The position numbers were made by a program, and so were the translations under genes. Of a stretch of DNA of 64,000 nucleotides, positions 20,657 to 29,162 are shown piece by piece. The first letter of the stretch is position 1. Every line of letters starts with the position of its first letter. The stretch is from contig NZ_CP066362.1 of assembly GCF_030323865.1 (NCBI RefSeq), forward strand, positions 372,001 to 436,000, read 5' to 3'. The stretch is from Pseudarthrobacter defluvii (GTDB taxonomy: Bacteria > Actinomycetota > Actinomycetes > Actinomycetales > Micrococcaceae). Below the pieces are notes generated by a model that was not told the DNA's origin, did not search any database, and saw nothing but the letters and a program-made list of their open reading frames with translations.

Positions 20657-21389
20657 CGTAGGCCAATCATTCGGCTCCTGGACGGCAGGAGGCGACCCGG
20701 CCATGTTCCAGCTGATCACCAGCGCCAACGTGGCCTGCGGCCTGCACGCGGGCGACCCCGTCACCATGCTGGACAGCTGCCGCGCAGCGTACGAACTCGA
20801 TGTCACCGTGGGGGCGCACCTCGGCTACCGCGACCTGGCGGGCTATGGGCAGCGCGCGCTGGGGATGGGTTTCGACGAGCTGTTCGGCGATGTGCTGTAC
20901 CAGTTAGGGGCGCTCGACGGCGTCGCGCATGCCGTGGGTGCCTCGGTGGACTACGTGAAAGCACATGGAGCGCTGTACGACGCACTGATTTCCGACGCCG
21001 AGCAGGCGTCGGCCGTGGTTGCGGCAGTGAATGCCTATGACCCGGGCCTTCCCATTTTGGGTTTCCCGGGCTCCGAGCTGGTGAAGCAGGCCAAGGAAGC
21101 CGGGAACCCGGTCTTCGTCGAGGCCTTCGCCGACCGGGCGTACCTCGCCGACGGCAGCCTGGTGCCGCTTTCCGAGGAGGACGCAGTCCTGCACGACATT
21201 GACGTGGTGGTTGAGCGCGCCGTCCGGCTGGCAACGCAAGGGGAAGTGATCGCCGTGGACGGGACGGTGGTCAAGGTCCGGCCGGACTCCCTGCGCTTGC
21301 AGGGCGGCAGCCCTGGAGCGCTGGAAATGGCGGCCCGCATCCGTGCTGGGCTTGAGGCCGCAGGCGTGGAGCTGGAGGCCTTCGCCTAG
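20640..21389 (+). CDS. pxpA: LamB/YcsF-family protein, 5-oxoprolinase subunit A homologue
   Basis: Subunit A of prokaryotic 5-oxoprolinase, which with PxpB and PxpC opens 5-oxoproline to glutamate using ATP. The 249-residue protein has the family's DLNADVG start, ANVACGLHAGDP, GAHLGYRD and KAHGALYD. The TTG start at 20640 is forced by homology: the conserved DLNADVG follows at once, and no ATG or GTG is nearby in frame. No pxpB or pxpC gene is beside it, which is unusual because the three are normally clustered. Confidence 0.88.
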   Translation: MDLNADVGQSFGSWTAGGDPAMFQLITSANVACGLHAGDPVTMLDSCRAAYELDVTVGAHLGYRDLAGYGQRALGMGFDELFGDVLYQLGALDGVAHAVGASVDYVKAHGALYDALISDAEQASAVVAAVNAYDPGLPILGFPGSELVKQAKEAGNPVFVEAFADRAYLADGSLVPLSEEDAVLHDIDVVVERAVRLATQGEVIAVDGTVVKVRPDSLRLQGGSPGALEMAARIRAGLEAAGVELEAFA

Positions 21390-21439
21390 GGGCGTGGTGC
21401 CGGACTGACCGGGCCGCCCGCCGTCGTCGTAAGCCTTCT

Positions 21440-21499
21440 CGCTGCGCACGTTCCTTTATGCACCTCAAATGCGGGGGTCGAAAAGGAATGTGCGCAGCG
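21440..21499. terminator. Long hairpin between convergent genes, probable terminator
   Basis: An 18-bp stem with a single G-T pair (21440-21457 against 21482-21499) and a 24-base loop lies between pxpA and the convergent DUF445 gene. The outer part is GC-rich (CGCTGCGCAC) and the inner part is TTCCTTT/AAAGGAA. No long T-run follows. It may end both transcripts or be a dispersed palindrome. Confidence 0.45.
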
Positions 21500-21521
21500 C
21501 CGGAATTTATCCGCGGCGAAA

Positions 21522-22883
21522 TCACCCAAAAATCAGCTGTGCCACCGTGAAAATCGCCAGGCCCGCCAGGGACCCCACCACTGTGCCGTTGATGCGGATG
21601 AACTGCAGGTCCTTGCCCACCTGGAGCTCGATCTTCTGCGAGGTCTCTTCGGCGTCCCAGCGCGCAACCGTGTCCGTGATGACCCCGGCGATGTCTGAAC
21701 GGTAGGTCCGGACCAGGTAGCCTGCGGCGTCACCGATCCAGGCGTTGACCTTCCCGGCCAGCTCGGGATCGTCCACCAGCCGCGACCCGAAATCACGCAC
21801 CGCTGCCTTGAACTTGACGGTGAGCTCGCTGTCCGGATCGTCCACGGCACCCAGCAAAGCGTTCTTCACGGTGCCCCACGTCCGGGACGCCAGCTCGCGC
21901 ACCTCGGGGTCGCCCAGCACCTGGGCCTTGATGTCCTCGGCGCGCGCAATCATCGCGGGATCATGCTGAAGGTCCTGGGCGAGATCGTTGAGGTACTTGT
22001 CGATCGACTGCCGCACCTGGTGCCTGGGGTCCGCCTGGACGGCGCGCACGAACTTGAGGATCTCGAGGTAGACCTTGTCGCCCACCAGCCCGTCCACGAA
22101 CTGCGGAACCCAGGTGGGGGAGCGGTCGGACACCAGGCGGGTCACTGTCTGGTGATTGTCGTCCACCCAGTCAGCGGCACGGTCCACCAACAGGTCCACC
22201 AGCGTGTGGTGGTGCCCGTCATGGAAAATCCGCTCCGCCAGTCTGCCCACCGGAGGTCCCCATGGCGGAGTGAGCAGGTGCTTGCGCACCATTCCCTCGA
22301 TGACGGCCTGGACGTCGTCGTCATTCAACACCTTGAACGCGCCGCGGATCAGCGCTGCACCCTCCTTGGCCACTCGGTCCGCGCCGGCGGGTGCAGAAAG
22401 CCATTGACCTGCCCGGCGTGCAATGTTGACGCTCGCCAGCTTGTCCTGGACCACCTGTTCGGACAGGAAGTTGGTTTCCACGAATTCGCCCAGGGAAGCG
22501 CCGATCTGGTCCTTCCGCCGCGGAATGATGGCTGTGTGCGGAATCTTGATGCCCATGGGGTACTTGAACAGGGCCGTTACCGCGAACCAGTCGGCCAGCG
22601 CACCCACCATGCCGCCTTCCGCGGCCGCGCGCACGTACTGCAGCCACGGATAGTCCTTTTGCAGGGCAAACGCGAAGACAAAAATCACCGCCATGGCAAT
22701 AAGCAGGCTCAGTGCCAGCAGCTTCATCTTCCGCAGCGCTGCCGCCTTTTCGGCGTCACCGGCACCAAGCTGGCCGCGTACGACGGCGCCTGCCGCCCTG
22801 GTGCCGGACCTCGCCTGCTGCGCTGGTTCGGCGGGTGCTTCCTGCGTGGTTGGCCCGGTAGTTGCCTCAGAGTTCACCTGCAT
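21522..22883 (-). CDS. DUF445 membrane-associated protein
   Basis: A 453-residue DUF445 (YjiN-like) protein of unknown function. After a disordered Ala/Pro-rich N-terminus (1-45) comes one membrane helix (about 52-72). The family core begins with GGMVGALADWFAVTALFKYP and IPHTAIIPRRKDQIG. The long middle is helical, and a second hydrophobic segment ends the protein (GSLAGLAIFTVAQLIFG). The start is the ATG at 22883, 43 bases from the divergent glycerophosphodiesterase gene. Confidence 0.85.
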   Translation of the reverse strand: MQVNSEATTGPTTQEAPAEPAQQARSGTRAAGAVVRGQLGAGDAEKAAALRKMKLLALSLLIAMAVIFVFAFALQKDYPWLQYVRAAAEGGMVGALADWFAVTALFKYPMGIKIPHTAIIPRRKDQIGASLGEFVETNFLSEQVVQDKLASVNIARRAGQWLSAPAGADRVAKEGAALIRGAFKVLNDDDVQAVIEGMVRKHLLTPPWGPPVGRLAERIFHDGHHHTLVDLLVDRAADWVDDNHQTVTRLVSDRSPTWVPQFVDGLVGDKVYLEILKFVRAVQADPRHQVRQSIDKYLNDLAQDLQHDPAMIARAEDIKAQVLGDPEVRELASRTWGTVKNALLGAVDDPDSELTVKFKAAVRDFGSRLVDDPELAGKVNAWIGDAAGYLVRTYRSDIAGVITDTVARWDAEETSQKIELQVGKDLQFIRINGTVVGSLAGLAIFTVAQLIFG

Positions 22884-22932
22884 GTGCCAAGCCTAGCCCC
22901 GAAGGCGGGGGCCGGTCGGCTACCGTGTGAGC

Positions 22933-23832
22933 ATGACAACTGACGAGTCAGTGCCGCCGCGGCCGCTGGTCTTTGCCCACCGCGGTTCAAGCGGCGCCTA
23001 TGCCGAACACACCCGCGCCGCCTATTTGCAGGCCCTGGCCGACGGCGCCGACGGGGTGGAGTGCGATGTCCACCTGACCCGGGACCAGCACGTCGTCCTG
23101 TTGCACGACGCCAACCTGGACCGCACCTCGGACGGAACCGGTCCGGTGGCGGAACGGACGCTGCGGGAGCTGCAGCAGCTGGACTTCTCCTCCTGGAAGG
23201 GAGCCCGCATCCCGGAAGCATATGGGGCACGCTCGGAACAGCTCCTCACGCTTCCGGAGCTTCTGGACATTCTCCGGGGAGCGGGCCGGCCCATGAAGCT
23301 GGCCATCGAGCTAAAGCACCCCAGCCCGTACCAGCTCAAACTTGAGGACCGGGTGTTGGAGGTGCTCCGCAGCGAGGGCTGGGACCCGCAAAGCTCCACG
23401 GTGGACAACGTGGCTGTAACCTTCATGAGTTTCAACCCCGATTCCGTCCGGCACCTGCTCCTTTCCGTCCCGCCGCAATACATCTGCCAGCTCGTGGACG
23501 ACCTCACCATCCATGAGATCCGTGGCGGGCTGGGCGTGGGACCACTTACCGGGGGCGCCATCGCCAACCTGATGAAGGCCACGCAGCTGGAGGGGGAACG
23601 CATCCTGGACGACCGGGAAGTTGGCATGGCCGGCCCCGGCATCGACTACGTCCGGGAGCGCCCGGCCACCGTCCGCCGCTGGCTCGAATCGGGCCGGCGC
23701 TTCCGCGTGTGGACGGTGGATTCGCCAGAGGATGTGGCGCTCTGCCAGGACCTGGGCATCCAGGAGATCACCACCAACGTTCCGGGCCGTGTCCTTGACC
23801 AGCTCCGGATGGCCTCACCGCAGGGGAAGTAG
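22933..23832 (+). CDS. glpQ: Glycerophosphodiester phosphodiesterase
   Basis: Hydrolyses glycerophosphodiesters to glycerol 3-phosphate and an alcohol. The 299-residue GDPD TIM-barrel has the catalytic His16 in AHRG, metal ligands Glu43 and Asp45 in GVECDVH, and the second catalytic histidine H58 in LLHD. No signal peptide is visible, so it is cytoplasmic. I prefer the ATG at 22933 to an in-frame GTG six bases earlier; neither has a clear RBS. Confidence 0.9.
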   Translation: MTTDESVPPRPLVFAHRGSSGAYAEHTRAAYLQALADGADGVECDVHLTRDQHVVLLHDANLDRTSDGTGPVAERTLRELQQLDFSSWKGARIPEAYGARSEQLLTLPELLDILRGAGRPMKLAIELKHPSPYQLKLEDRVLEVLRSEGWDPQSSTVDNVAVTFMSFNPDSVRHLLLSVPPQYICQLVDDLTIHEIRGGLGVGPLTGGAIANLMKATQLEGERILDDREVGMAGPGIDYVRERPATVRRWLESGRRFRVWTVDSPEDVALCQDLGIQEITTNVPGRVLDQLRMASPQGK

Positions 23833-23840
23833 GGCCTGCC

Positions 23841-25190
23841 GTGGATGCGGCGGTGACGTACTCCCCGCGCCGCTGGTGGGCCGGTCCGCTCGACGTCGAA
23901 GGCCTGGCACTGGGTTCGGTGGAGGCCGCGGCGGCTGCCGTCAACCTATATGCCGGTAAGCCCGGCCTGTTCAGGACTACGTCTGCGCTCACCGCAGCAG
24001 CTTTCGACTCCTTTGGCCACCTGCGCATTGCCGGGCGCAAACCGCAGGGCTTCGCGCCCCTTTCCGGCTTCCACCGTACCGGCGACGGGTGGATCCGCCT
24101 CCACGCCAACTACCCCCACCACGAGCAGCGGTTGCTGCGGGCACTGGGCGCCACCTCGCCCGAGGAGGCGGAGCGGCGGCTCCGCTCCATGGCCGCACTG
24201 GAAGCCGAGGCGGCCATCCAAAGCAATGCCGGAATCGCGGCCGCAGTCAGGACGCGCAGCGAATGGCTTGCCTCGGACATGGGCCGTGCGGCCAGCCTGG
24301 GAGCTTGGGTTGCCTTCGAGTTCGCGGACGGGACGGCGGACGGGCTGGGGCTGCGGGATTTTGGCGAGCAAAGTTCGGGCGGAAACAGCGCCGGACGGGG
24401 CAGCGGCCAGGCGGAGGCTCTGCCCCTGCGAGGCTTGCGGGTCCTGGACCTGACCCGCGTGATCGCGGGACCAGTTGCCACCCGCCTGCTCGCGGCCCTC
24501 GGAGCAGATGTCCTGCGGATCGACCCGCCTGCCTTCCCCGAGATTGAAGACCAGTTCGTGGACACGGCATTCGGCAAGCGCAGCGCCGAAGCCGATCTCA
24601 GTTTGCCGGGTAACCAGCACCGGCTCCGGCAACTCCTGCCGGCCGCGGACGTGGTGGTTGCCGGCTACCGGCACGGCGCCCTGGACCGCTTCGGGCTCAA
24701 TCCCCGGGAACTGCTGGCCTCGCACCCCGGGCTTGTGGTGGTCACCCTGGACAGCTGGGGGAGTGCCGGTCCCTGGGGCGGGCTGCGCGGCTTCGACAGT
24801 ATCGTCCAGGCAGCGTGCGGAATCGCGCACGTCTACGGCAAGGACAACCACGACGGCGAATGGCGCCCGGGTGCCTTGCCCGTCCAGGCACTGGACCACG
24901 CCACAGGCTACGGCGTCGCTGCGGCTGCCATCCACCTGCTGGCCCGACGCCGGGAGGCCGGGACAGGGGGCGCCGCGCACCTGTCCCTCGCCCGGACTGC
25001 CGAGGAACTCTTCTCGCTGGGCAGGAACACGGAACGGCCTTCAGAAGTGTCCGCCCCCGACTACCGGTCCACGGACAGCACCTATGGCGAACTCCGCTAC
25101 ATTGGGCCTCCGCTGACGGATGGGGGCCAGCCCCTGGACTACCCATTTCCGCCACCGCCGTATGGAGGTTCGCCGCTCGCCTGGGTGTGA
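23841..25190 (+). CDS. CaiB/BaiF-family CoA-transferase with permuted domain order
   Basis: Belongs to the family III CoA-transferases. In the 449-residue protein the usual N-terminal family start (LRGLRVLDLTRVIAGP) is at about residue 195, not residue 5. The first 190 residues (FHRTGDGWIRLHAN..., RTRSEWLAS) resemble the C-terminal part of a normal CaiB protein. The catalytic Asp is probably in ALDHATGY near 350. The chain then ends soon after HLSLARTAEE. It therefore looks like a permuted or degenerate tandem form. The start is the GTG 9 bases after the upstream stop. Substrate unknown. Confidence 0.78.
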   Translation: MDAAVTYSPRRWWAGPLDVEGLALGSVEAAAAAVNLYAGKPGLFRTTSALTAAAFDSFGHLRIAGRKPQGFAPLSGFHRTGDGWIRLHANYPHHEQRLLRALGATSPEEAERRLRSMAALEAEAAIQSNAGIAAAVRTRSEWLASDMGRAASLGAWVAFEFADGTADGLGLRDFGEQSSGGNSAGRGSGQAEALPLRGLRVLDLTRVIAGPVATRLLAALGADVLRIDPPAFPEIEDQFVDTAFGKRSAEADLSLPGNQHRLRQLLPAADVVVAGYRHGALDRFGLNPRELLASHPGLVVVTLDSWGSAGPWGGLRGFDSIVQAACGIAHVYGKDNHDGEWRPGALPVQALDHATGYGVAAAAIHLLARRREAGTGGAAHLSLARTAEELFSLGRNTERPSEVSAPDYRSTDSTYGELRYIGPPLTDGGQPLDYPFPPPPYGGSPLAWV

Positions 25191-25308
25191 CAGGTGCGCA
25201 GTGCGACAGATGCCCGGCGTGACAGCTGCATAATGCCTTTTCTGACGTCACCGTCTTGCGGCAGCCGCCGGTTTCTGGCCGTCGCAGTTGCTGTGATTGA
25301 GTGGTTCC

Positions 25309-25944
25309 ATGTCTTTTCTTTGGCCCGGCCCCGCGTTTCGGAGCCTGTCCATACGCGGCCTGTCCACACAGGGCCGGCCTTTTTCGCGCCGGTCGTTTTC
25401 CCGCCCGTCCTTTCAGGGCCCAGTCGCCCAGAACCTCTCCGCGGCTGCCATGGGCGCCCTCCTGCTGGCCAGCGCAAGCAAGCATTTCCGGGATCCGGGC
25501 TTCTACCGGGAGGTGGTTCCGGACTACCTGTGCCGCCAGGATCCGGCGCCCGACACCAACCAAGGAAGCGGCGACCAGAGCACAGGAGACCAGGGCAACG
25601 CCGACCAGGGCACAGGGGACCAGGGCACCACAGCGCAGCATCCTCTGGCCCTCCTGTCCCGGGACGAGTGGATCGCAGTGAGCGGCCTGCTGGAGCTGGC
25701 CGCCGCCGTCGGAATCCTGCTGCCGCCCACGCGAAAACTGACGGCCACCGCCCTCACTGCCATGTTCACCGCATTCCTGGCCGGGCATGTGGACGCCCTC
25801 GTGCGGGCGTACGGGCCGGCCGGTACTCCCCGCCGTCGGAAGATCCACACCGTGCGCCTGCCGCTTCAGGCGCCCCTGATCCTGTGGGCCTGGAGTCTCC
25901 GGAAACCGGCCCTGCCCACAGAGCAGCACGGAGGGCGGGTGTGA
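25309..25944 (+). CDS. DoxX-like membrane protein with low-complexity insertion
   Basis: Its conserved parts match small DoxX-type membrane proteins: a first helix (LSAAAMGALLLASASKHF), the motif FYREVVPDYL, then ISGxxEL-like VSGLLELAAAVGILLP and a final helix after RLPLQAP. Between VPDYL and the second helix it has an insertion of about 40 residues built on GDQGT-type repeats. The first 45 residues are also Arg/Pro/Phe-rich low complexity, so the true start could be a later codon; the ATG at 25309 has no good RBS. It overlaps azlC by 3 bases. Confidence 0.65.
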   Translation: MSFLWPGPAFRSLSIRGLSTQGRPFSRRSFSRPSFQGPVAQNLSAAAMGALLLASASKHFRDPGFYREVVPDYLCRQDPAPDTNQGSGDQSTGDQGNADQGTGDQGTTAQHPLALLSRDEWIAVSGLLELAAAVGILLPPTRKLTATALTAMFTAFLAGHVDALVRAYGPAGTPRRRKIHTVRLPLQAPLILWAWSLRKPALPTEQHGGRV

Positions 25945-26729
25945 AGCTCCTGGCCTCGCCGGCGGTGAGGGTAGGCCTCTCCATCAGCATCGCCACCGGC
26001 TTGTATGGAATCTCCTTCGGCGCGCTCGCGGTGACGTCAGGGCTCAACTTCTGGCAGGCGATGGCCTTGAGCCTGCTCCTCTTCAGCGGCGGATCGCAGT
26101 TCGCCTTTATTGGCGTCGTGGCCGGCGGCGGATCGGGCATCGCAGCCATGAGCGCCGCCACCCTCCTGGGCATGCGCAACGGAATTTACGGCATGCAGCT
26201 GAACGCTTTACTGCGGCCAACCGGATGGCGCAAGTACGTCGGGGCCCAGCTGACCATCGATGAATCCACGGCGACCAGTACCGGCCAGACAGACCCCGCG
26301 GAGCAGCGCCGCGGTTTTTGGACAGCCGGAGTTGGGGTGTACGTGCTGTGGAACCTCTTCACGGCTGTGGGCGCGATCGCCGGCAGCGGGTTGGGCGATC
26401 CCAAACAGTGGGGGCTGGACGGTGCTGCCGTCGCAGCCTTCCTTGCCTTGCTATGGCCCCGGCTCAAGGGGCGGGAACCCATCGCCATCGCGGCCGTTTG
26501 CGCCGTGGCCACCGTCGTGGCGGTTCCCTTCGTGCCTCCGGGCGTGCCCATCCTTGTTGCCGCCGTGGTGGCTGCACTCGTGGGGTGGTTCAGCCATGGC
26601 CGCCGTGACGAAGGCCTGGAGCCCGACATCGAGCCTTACACACACCATCCCGGACATCACCAGGACGCCGCCGGCACCCGTCCGGGAGCGGAGCGCCCCG
26701 AAGGCGCGGATCCGGAGGCGGGTACATGA
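25941..26729 (+). CDS. azlC: AzlC-family branched-chain amino acid exporter, large subunit
   Basis: Large subunit of the two-component AzlCD/BrnFE exporters, which export branched-chain amino acids and methionine. The 262-residue protein has the AzlC core GLYGISFGALAV, FSGGSQFAFIGV and RNGIYGMQLN, then hydrophobic helices to about 215. A histidine/acidic tail ends it (HHPGHHQD). The GTG at 25941 overlaps the previous stop (GTGA) and has GGAGGGCGGG just upstream. A longer open frame upstream has no AzlC homology. Confidence 0.87.
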   Translation: MKLLASPAVRVGLSISIATGLYGISFGALAVTSGLNFWQAMALSLLLFSGGSQFAFIGVVAGGGSGIAAMSAATLLGMRNGIYGMQLNALLRPTGWRKYVGAQLTIDESTATSTGQTDPAEQRRGFWTAGVGVYVLWNLFTAVGAIAGSGLGDPKQWGLDGAAVAAFLALLWPRLKGREPIAIAAVCAVATVVAVPFVPPGVPILVAAVVAALVGWFSHGRRDEGLEPDIEPYTHHPGHHQDAAGTRPGAERPEGADPEAGT

Positions 26730-27037
26730 GCCTGTGGATCTGGCTGCTGATTGCCTGCGCCCTGGCCTACGCCTGGAAAATCGTGGGGTATTTTATGCCC
26801 GCCAAATTCCTCGAGGACCCGCGCACATCACGCGTCGCAGGGACCATGACCATCGGCCTTCTCGCTTCGCTGACCGTGGTGAACGCGGTGGTGTCAGGGC
26901 AGGGCCTTGCCGCCGACGCGAGGCTTGGCGCGCTTGGCGCGGCTGCAATCGCCTTGACGCTCCGGGCTCCTTTCCTGGTGGTGGTCATCGCCGGAGCAGG
27001 CACGGCGGCACTGTTGAGGTTCCTGGGCTGGAGTTAG
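26726..27037 (+). CDS. azlD: AzlD-family branched-chain amino acid exporter, small subunit
   Basis: The small partner of AzlC, 103 residues, with four hydrophobic segments that fill most of the chain and the usual conserved VVNAVV stretch. It starts with an ATGA overlap on azlC, so the two subunits are translationally coupled and made together. Confidence 0.87.
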   Translation: MSLWIWLLIACALAYAWKIVGYFMPAKFLEDPRTSRVAGTMTIGLLASLTVVNAVVSGQGLAADARLGALGAAAIALTLRAPFLVVVIAGAGTAALLRFLGWS

Positions 27038-27060
27038 CGGTCGCACCGCTTGCGCCGGAT

Positions 27061-27076
27061 AGTGATCCAGGTCACT
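27061..27076. promoter_or_regulatory. CRP/GlxR-like palindrome
   Basis: AGTGA-N6-TCACT, a perfect dyad with the GTGA/TCAC core, lies 75 bases before the small gene at 27151. It resembles the site in the fru leader closely: the first 9 bases (GTGATCCA...) are the same once one site is reversed. Confidence 0.45.
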
Positions 27077-27150
27077 TCAACTGCCAGGTGCCGGTTGTAC
27101 TATGAGATCGGCTTATGCAGTTGGCCATGGCATTCCTATGAACGGCGACC

Positions 27151-27408
27151 ATGGAAAATCAGCTGCATCCTGCAGGGGGCTTAGCGGGCAAGCCCCGTCA
27201 CAAAAACGCCCGACGACGGGCAGGGCTGCCTGCCAAACGCTTCTTTAGGCGTTTTTCCAGGCTTTCGGACGTGCCGGAAGAGGACTTGGAGATGCTTTCC
27301 CAAAGGCTGCGCGAGGCGCTCGACGTCGATCCGGCGTCGCCCGTACCGGCGCTGCAGGCCCTGGTGCATCAGGAAATGCGCAGGCGGGAAGAAGCCGGCA
27401 GCGCCTAG
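27151..27408 (+). CDS. Small hypothetical protein
   Basis: 85 residues of unknown function. The N-terminal half is strongly basic (KPRHKNARRRAGLPAKRFFR). The C-terminal half is a predicted amphipathic helix pair rich in Glu and Arg (EEDLEMLSQRLREAL, LVHQEMRRREE), so it could bind nucleic acid or a partner protein. There is no clear RBS before the ATG at 27151. It lies between azlD and the His-rich gene, in the same direction. Confidence 0.45.
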   Translation: MENQLHPAGGLAGKPRHKNARRRAGLPAKRFFRRFSRLSDVPEEDLEMLSQRLREALDVDPASPVPALQALVHQEMRRREEAGSA

Positions 27409-27491
27409 CGCCGGCACCTTCCGGGTGCCATGTGTGGTGCACTGGAAGAGAGGCAGCCCACACCCAGGCGGCCACCAAAGGAGGAATCGAG

Positions 27492-27896
27492 ATGGACGAA
27501 CAGTCACGGCCGGTTGAGCCGCAGGACGGCCAGGGCACCGAGGACACCGGCAGGAACGCCAGGGAAGAACAGGGCACCGGGGTGCCGGCGGCAGAGCAGA
27601 CAGGAAAGCAGCGGGCCGCCTACCTGGATCCCAGGGGTTCGGAGTCGACCCGGGAGTTGCGGGACACGGCAAGGAGGCGCCGTGATGCCGAAGAAAAACT
27701 CCAGCAGCACCTGATGGAAGCGAAGGATCACGTTCCCAACGAGTTCCACGAGCACCACCACGGGCATGAAGGACATGGGTACCCGGGCCATGAACAGCAG
27801 GGTCATGAACAGCGTGGTGATGAGCAGGCTGCAGCGCAAACGCATCATCAAGCCCCAGGCCAGTCCCAACACGGCGAAACTGAAAGCAACGGGTAG
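27492..27896 (+). CDS. Acidic, histidine-rich hypothetical protein
   Basis: A 134-residue protein I do not recognise. It is hydrophilic throughout and probably disordered. Residues 1-60 are rich in Glu, Gln and Gly. A short charged helix (RDTARRRRDAEEKLQQHLMEAKDH is its core region, about 60-83) follows. The C-terminal third is dense in histidine (HEHHHGHEGHGYPGHE). Such tails often bind nickel, zinc or copper. The ATG at 27492 has a strong AAAGGAGGAA upstream, so the gene is almost certainly translated. Confidence 0.65.
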   Translation: MDEQSRPVEPQDGQGTEDTGRNAREEQGTGVPAAEQTGKQRAAYLDPRGSESTRELRDTARRRRDAEEKLQQHLMEAKDHVPNEFHEHHHGHEGHGYPGHEQQGHEQRGDEQAAAQTHHQAPGQSQHGETESNG

Positions 27897-28008
27897 GGGG
27901 CAACTCCCACTGCAGGTCTGAAGCCTGGCCTTTCGCTCTGCTGTCGGGTATTGCAGGACGCTTTGTAATGCGGGACGGCGGCGAGGCGCTGCCGGATGCG
28001 GCAGTCAG

Positions 28009-28236
28009 CTAAGCCACTCCGTGGGCGGCGCCGCCCGGCGACACTGCCCGGCGGCGGCACGTTTCTTCCACGCCCATCTCATACCAAACCTGTGCGCCGA
28101 ACTCTGGCTCAGGGGTGTCAAGGTTCTGGTACAGCGCGTCAAGCAGTTCGACGAGTTCCCCGGCGGTCAGCGCAGGGAGGACCTCCTCGGGCCCGCGGGG
28201 ATCGGTGAGGTAGTGGAGAAGCTTTGAGTGATTCAT
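28009..28236 (-). CDS. Small hypothetical protein
   Basis: A 75-residue reading frame beginning MNHSKLLHYL, with a compact helical pattern (LTAGELVELLDALYQNL) and a mixed C-terminus ending in Arg and Gly/Ala. It has no recognised domain and no clear RBS. I keep it because its codon use and amphipathic pattern look like coding sequence and nothing else explains this stretch. An extension upstream to 28356 is possible but looks unlike protein. Confidence 0.45.
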   Translation of the reverse strand: MNHSKLLHYLTDPRGPEEVLPALTAGELVELLDALYQNLDTPEPEFGAQVWYEMGVEETCRRRAVSPGGAAHGVA

Positions 28237-28383
28237 TGCAGCGCAGCCGTCGAACGGCGGATAGGCACAAAGTGCATGGGTCGCTCCCGCTGGAAGTACC
28301 GAGGCTGGCTGCCTAACCCCAAGTGGCAGTCTATTGCACCTTCCCGGCGCTAACAACGAACCCGGCCAAAGAGGAACCCGGTA

Positions 28384-28418
28384 AACAGCGGGCCGGGCCT
28401 GCCAGGGCCCGGCCTGTT
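28384..28418 (-). terminator. GC-rich hairpin at the end of the TetR gene
   Basis: AACAG plus GGCCGGGCC (left arm, with a 2-base bulge) pairs with GGCCCGGCCTGTT (right arm). The hairpin includes the stop codon of the regulator gene. There is no strong T-run after it on the minus strand, so termination is likely but not certain. Confidence 0.45.
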
Positions 28419-29040
28419 ACAGGCTGGGCGCGGCAGCCGGAACCGGCACCAGCACGGGCAGCGCACGCGACGGACGGACGGTGCGGATGGCGTCCTCGAC
28501 AAGCGCCAGCGGCCGGCGCCAGGCGTCGGAGCCGGGTTCCATGGTGTCTACCACCCCAATCAGCATGGCCAGCAGCCGGAACATGTCCGTCATGGAAATG
28601 TCAGTGCGCAGGCTTCCCTGGCCTTGTCCCCGAACCAGCAGCACACCCATGGAGTCCATGAGCGATCCCGTGATTCCGGGGAGGAGTTCACGGCGCCCTG
28701 CCACAGCGCACAACAGGTTGGCGTCGTCGCTTGCGGCCGCCATCAGGGCTTCGAGGACGCGCAGCAGCCCGGCTGCGGCGTCGATATCGGCCAGCGCTCC
28801 GTCCATGACCGGGTCCACCGTGAGCCGGAGCTGCCGGTTGAGCGCCGCAAGCACCAGCTCCTCCTTGTCCGCGAAGTTGCGGAACAGGGTGGCCGGCCCC
28901 ACGCCGGCGGTGGTGGCGATGGTCTGGAGCGGCACGTCCGGTCCGAACTCACGGAAGCACTGGCGCGCCGCCGTGATGATCTTGTCCACGTTCCGCGCTG
29001 CGTCTGCGCGGAGGGGCTTGCGGGCGACTGCGAGGCTCAT
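28417..29040 (-). CDS. TetR-family transcriptional regulator
   Basis: A 207-residue regulator. Residues about 12-60 form the TetR DNA-binding domain (IITAARQCFREFG, LQTIATTAGVGPATLFRNFADKEEL). The remainder is a helical ligand-binding domain of the kind seen in TetR proteins with the SBP56/Tet_C_33-like pattern. The ATG at 29040 has no RBS; TACCCT about 9 bases upstream could be a -10 of a leaderless transcript. It is divergent from the thiamine-binding gene at 29163; the target is not evident. Confidence 0.83.
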   Translation of the reverse strand: MSLAVARKPLRADAARNVDKIITAARQCFREFGPDVPLQTIATTAGVGPATLFRNFADKEELVLAALNRQLRLTVDPVMDGALADIDAAAGLLRVLEALMAAASDDANLLCAVAGRRELLPGITGSLMDSMGVLLVRGQGQGSLRTDISMTDMFRLLAMLIGVVDTMEPGSDAWRRPLALVEDAIRTVRPSRALPVLVPVPAAAPSL

Positions 29041-29162
29041 GCCCAAAAGGGTAGCAACGGAGCCTGCGGCCAACACGGTTACTCCGGGGTAGGCCCTTAT
29101 GTGACGGAGGGCAGCCTGTTTTCCCGGGTAACTCGCCGGCGGCCGCGTGGGAGACTGGGGGC

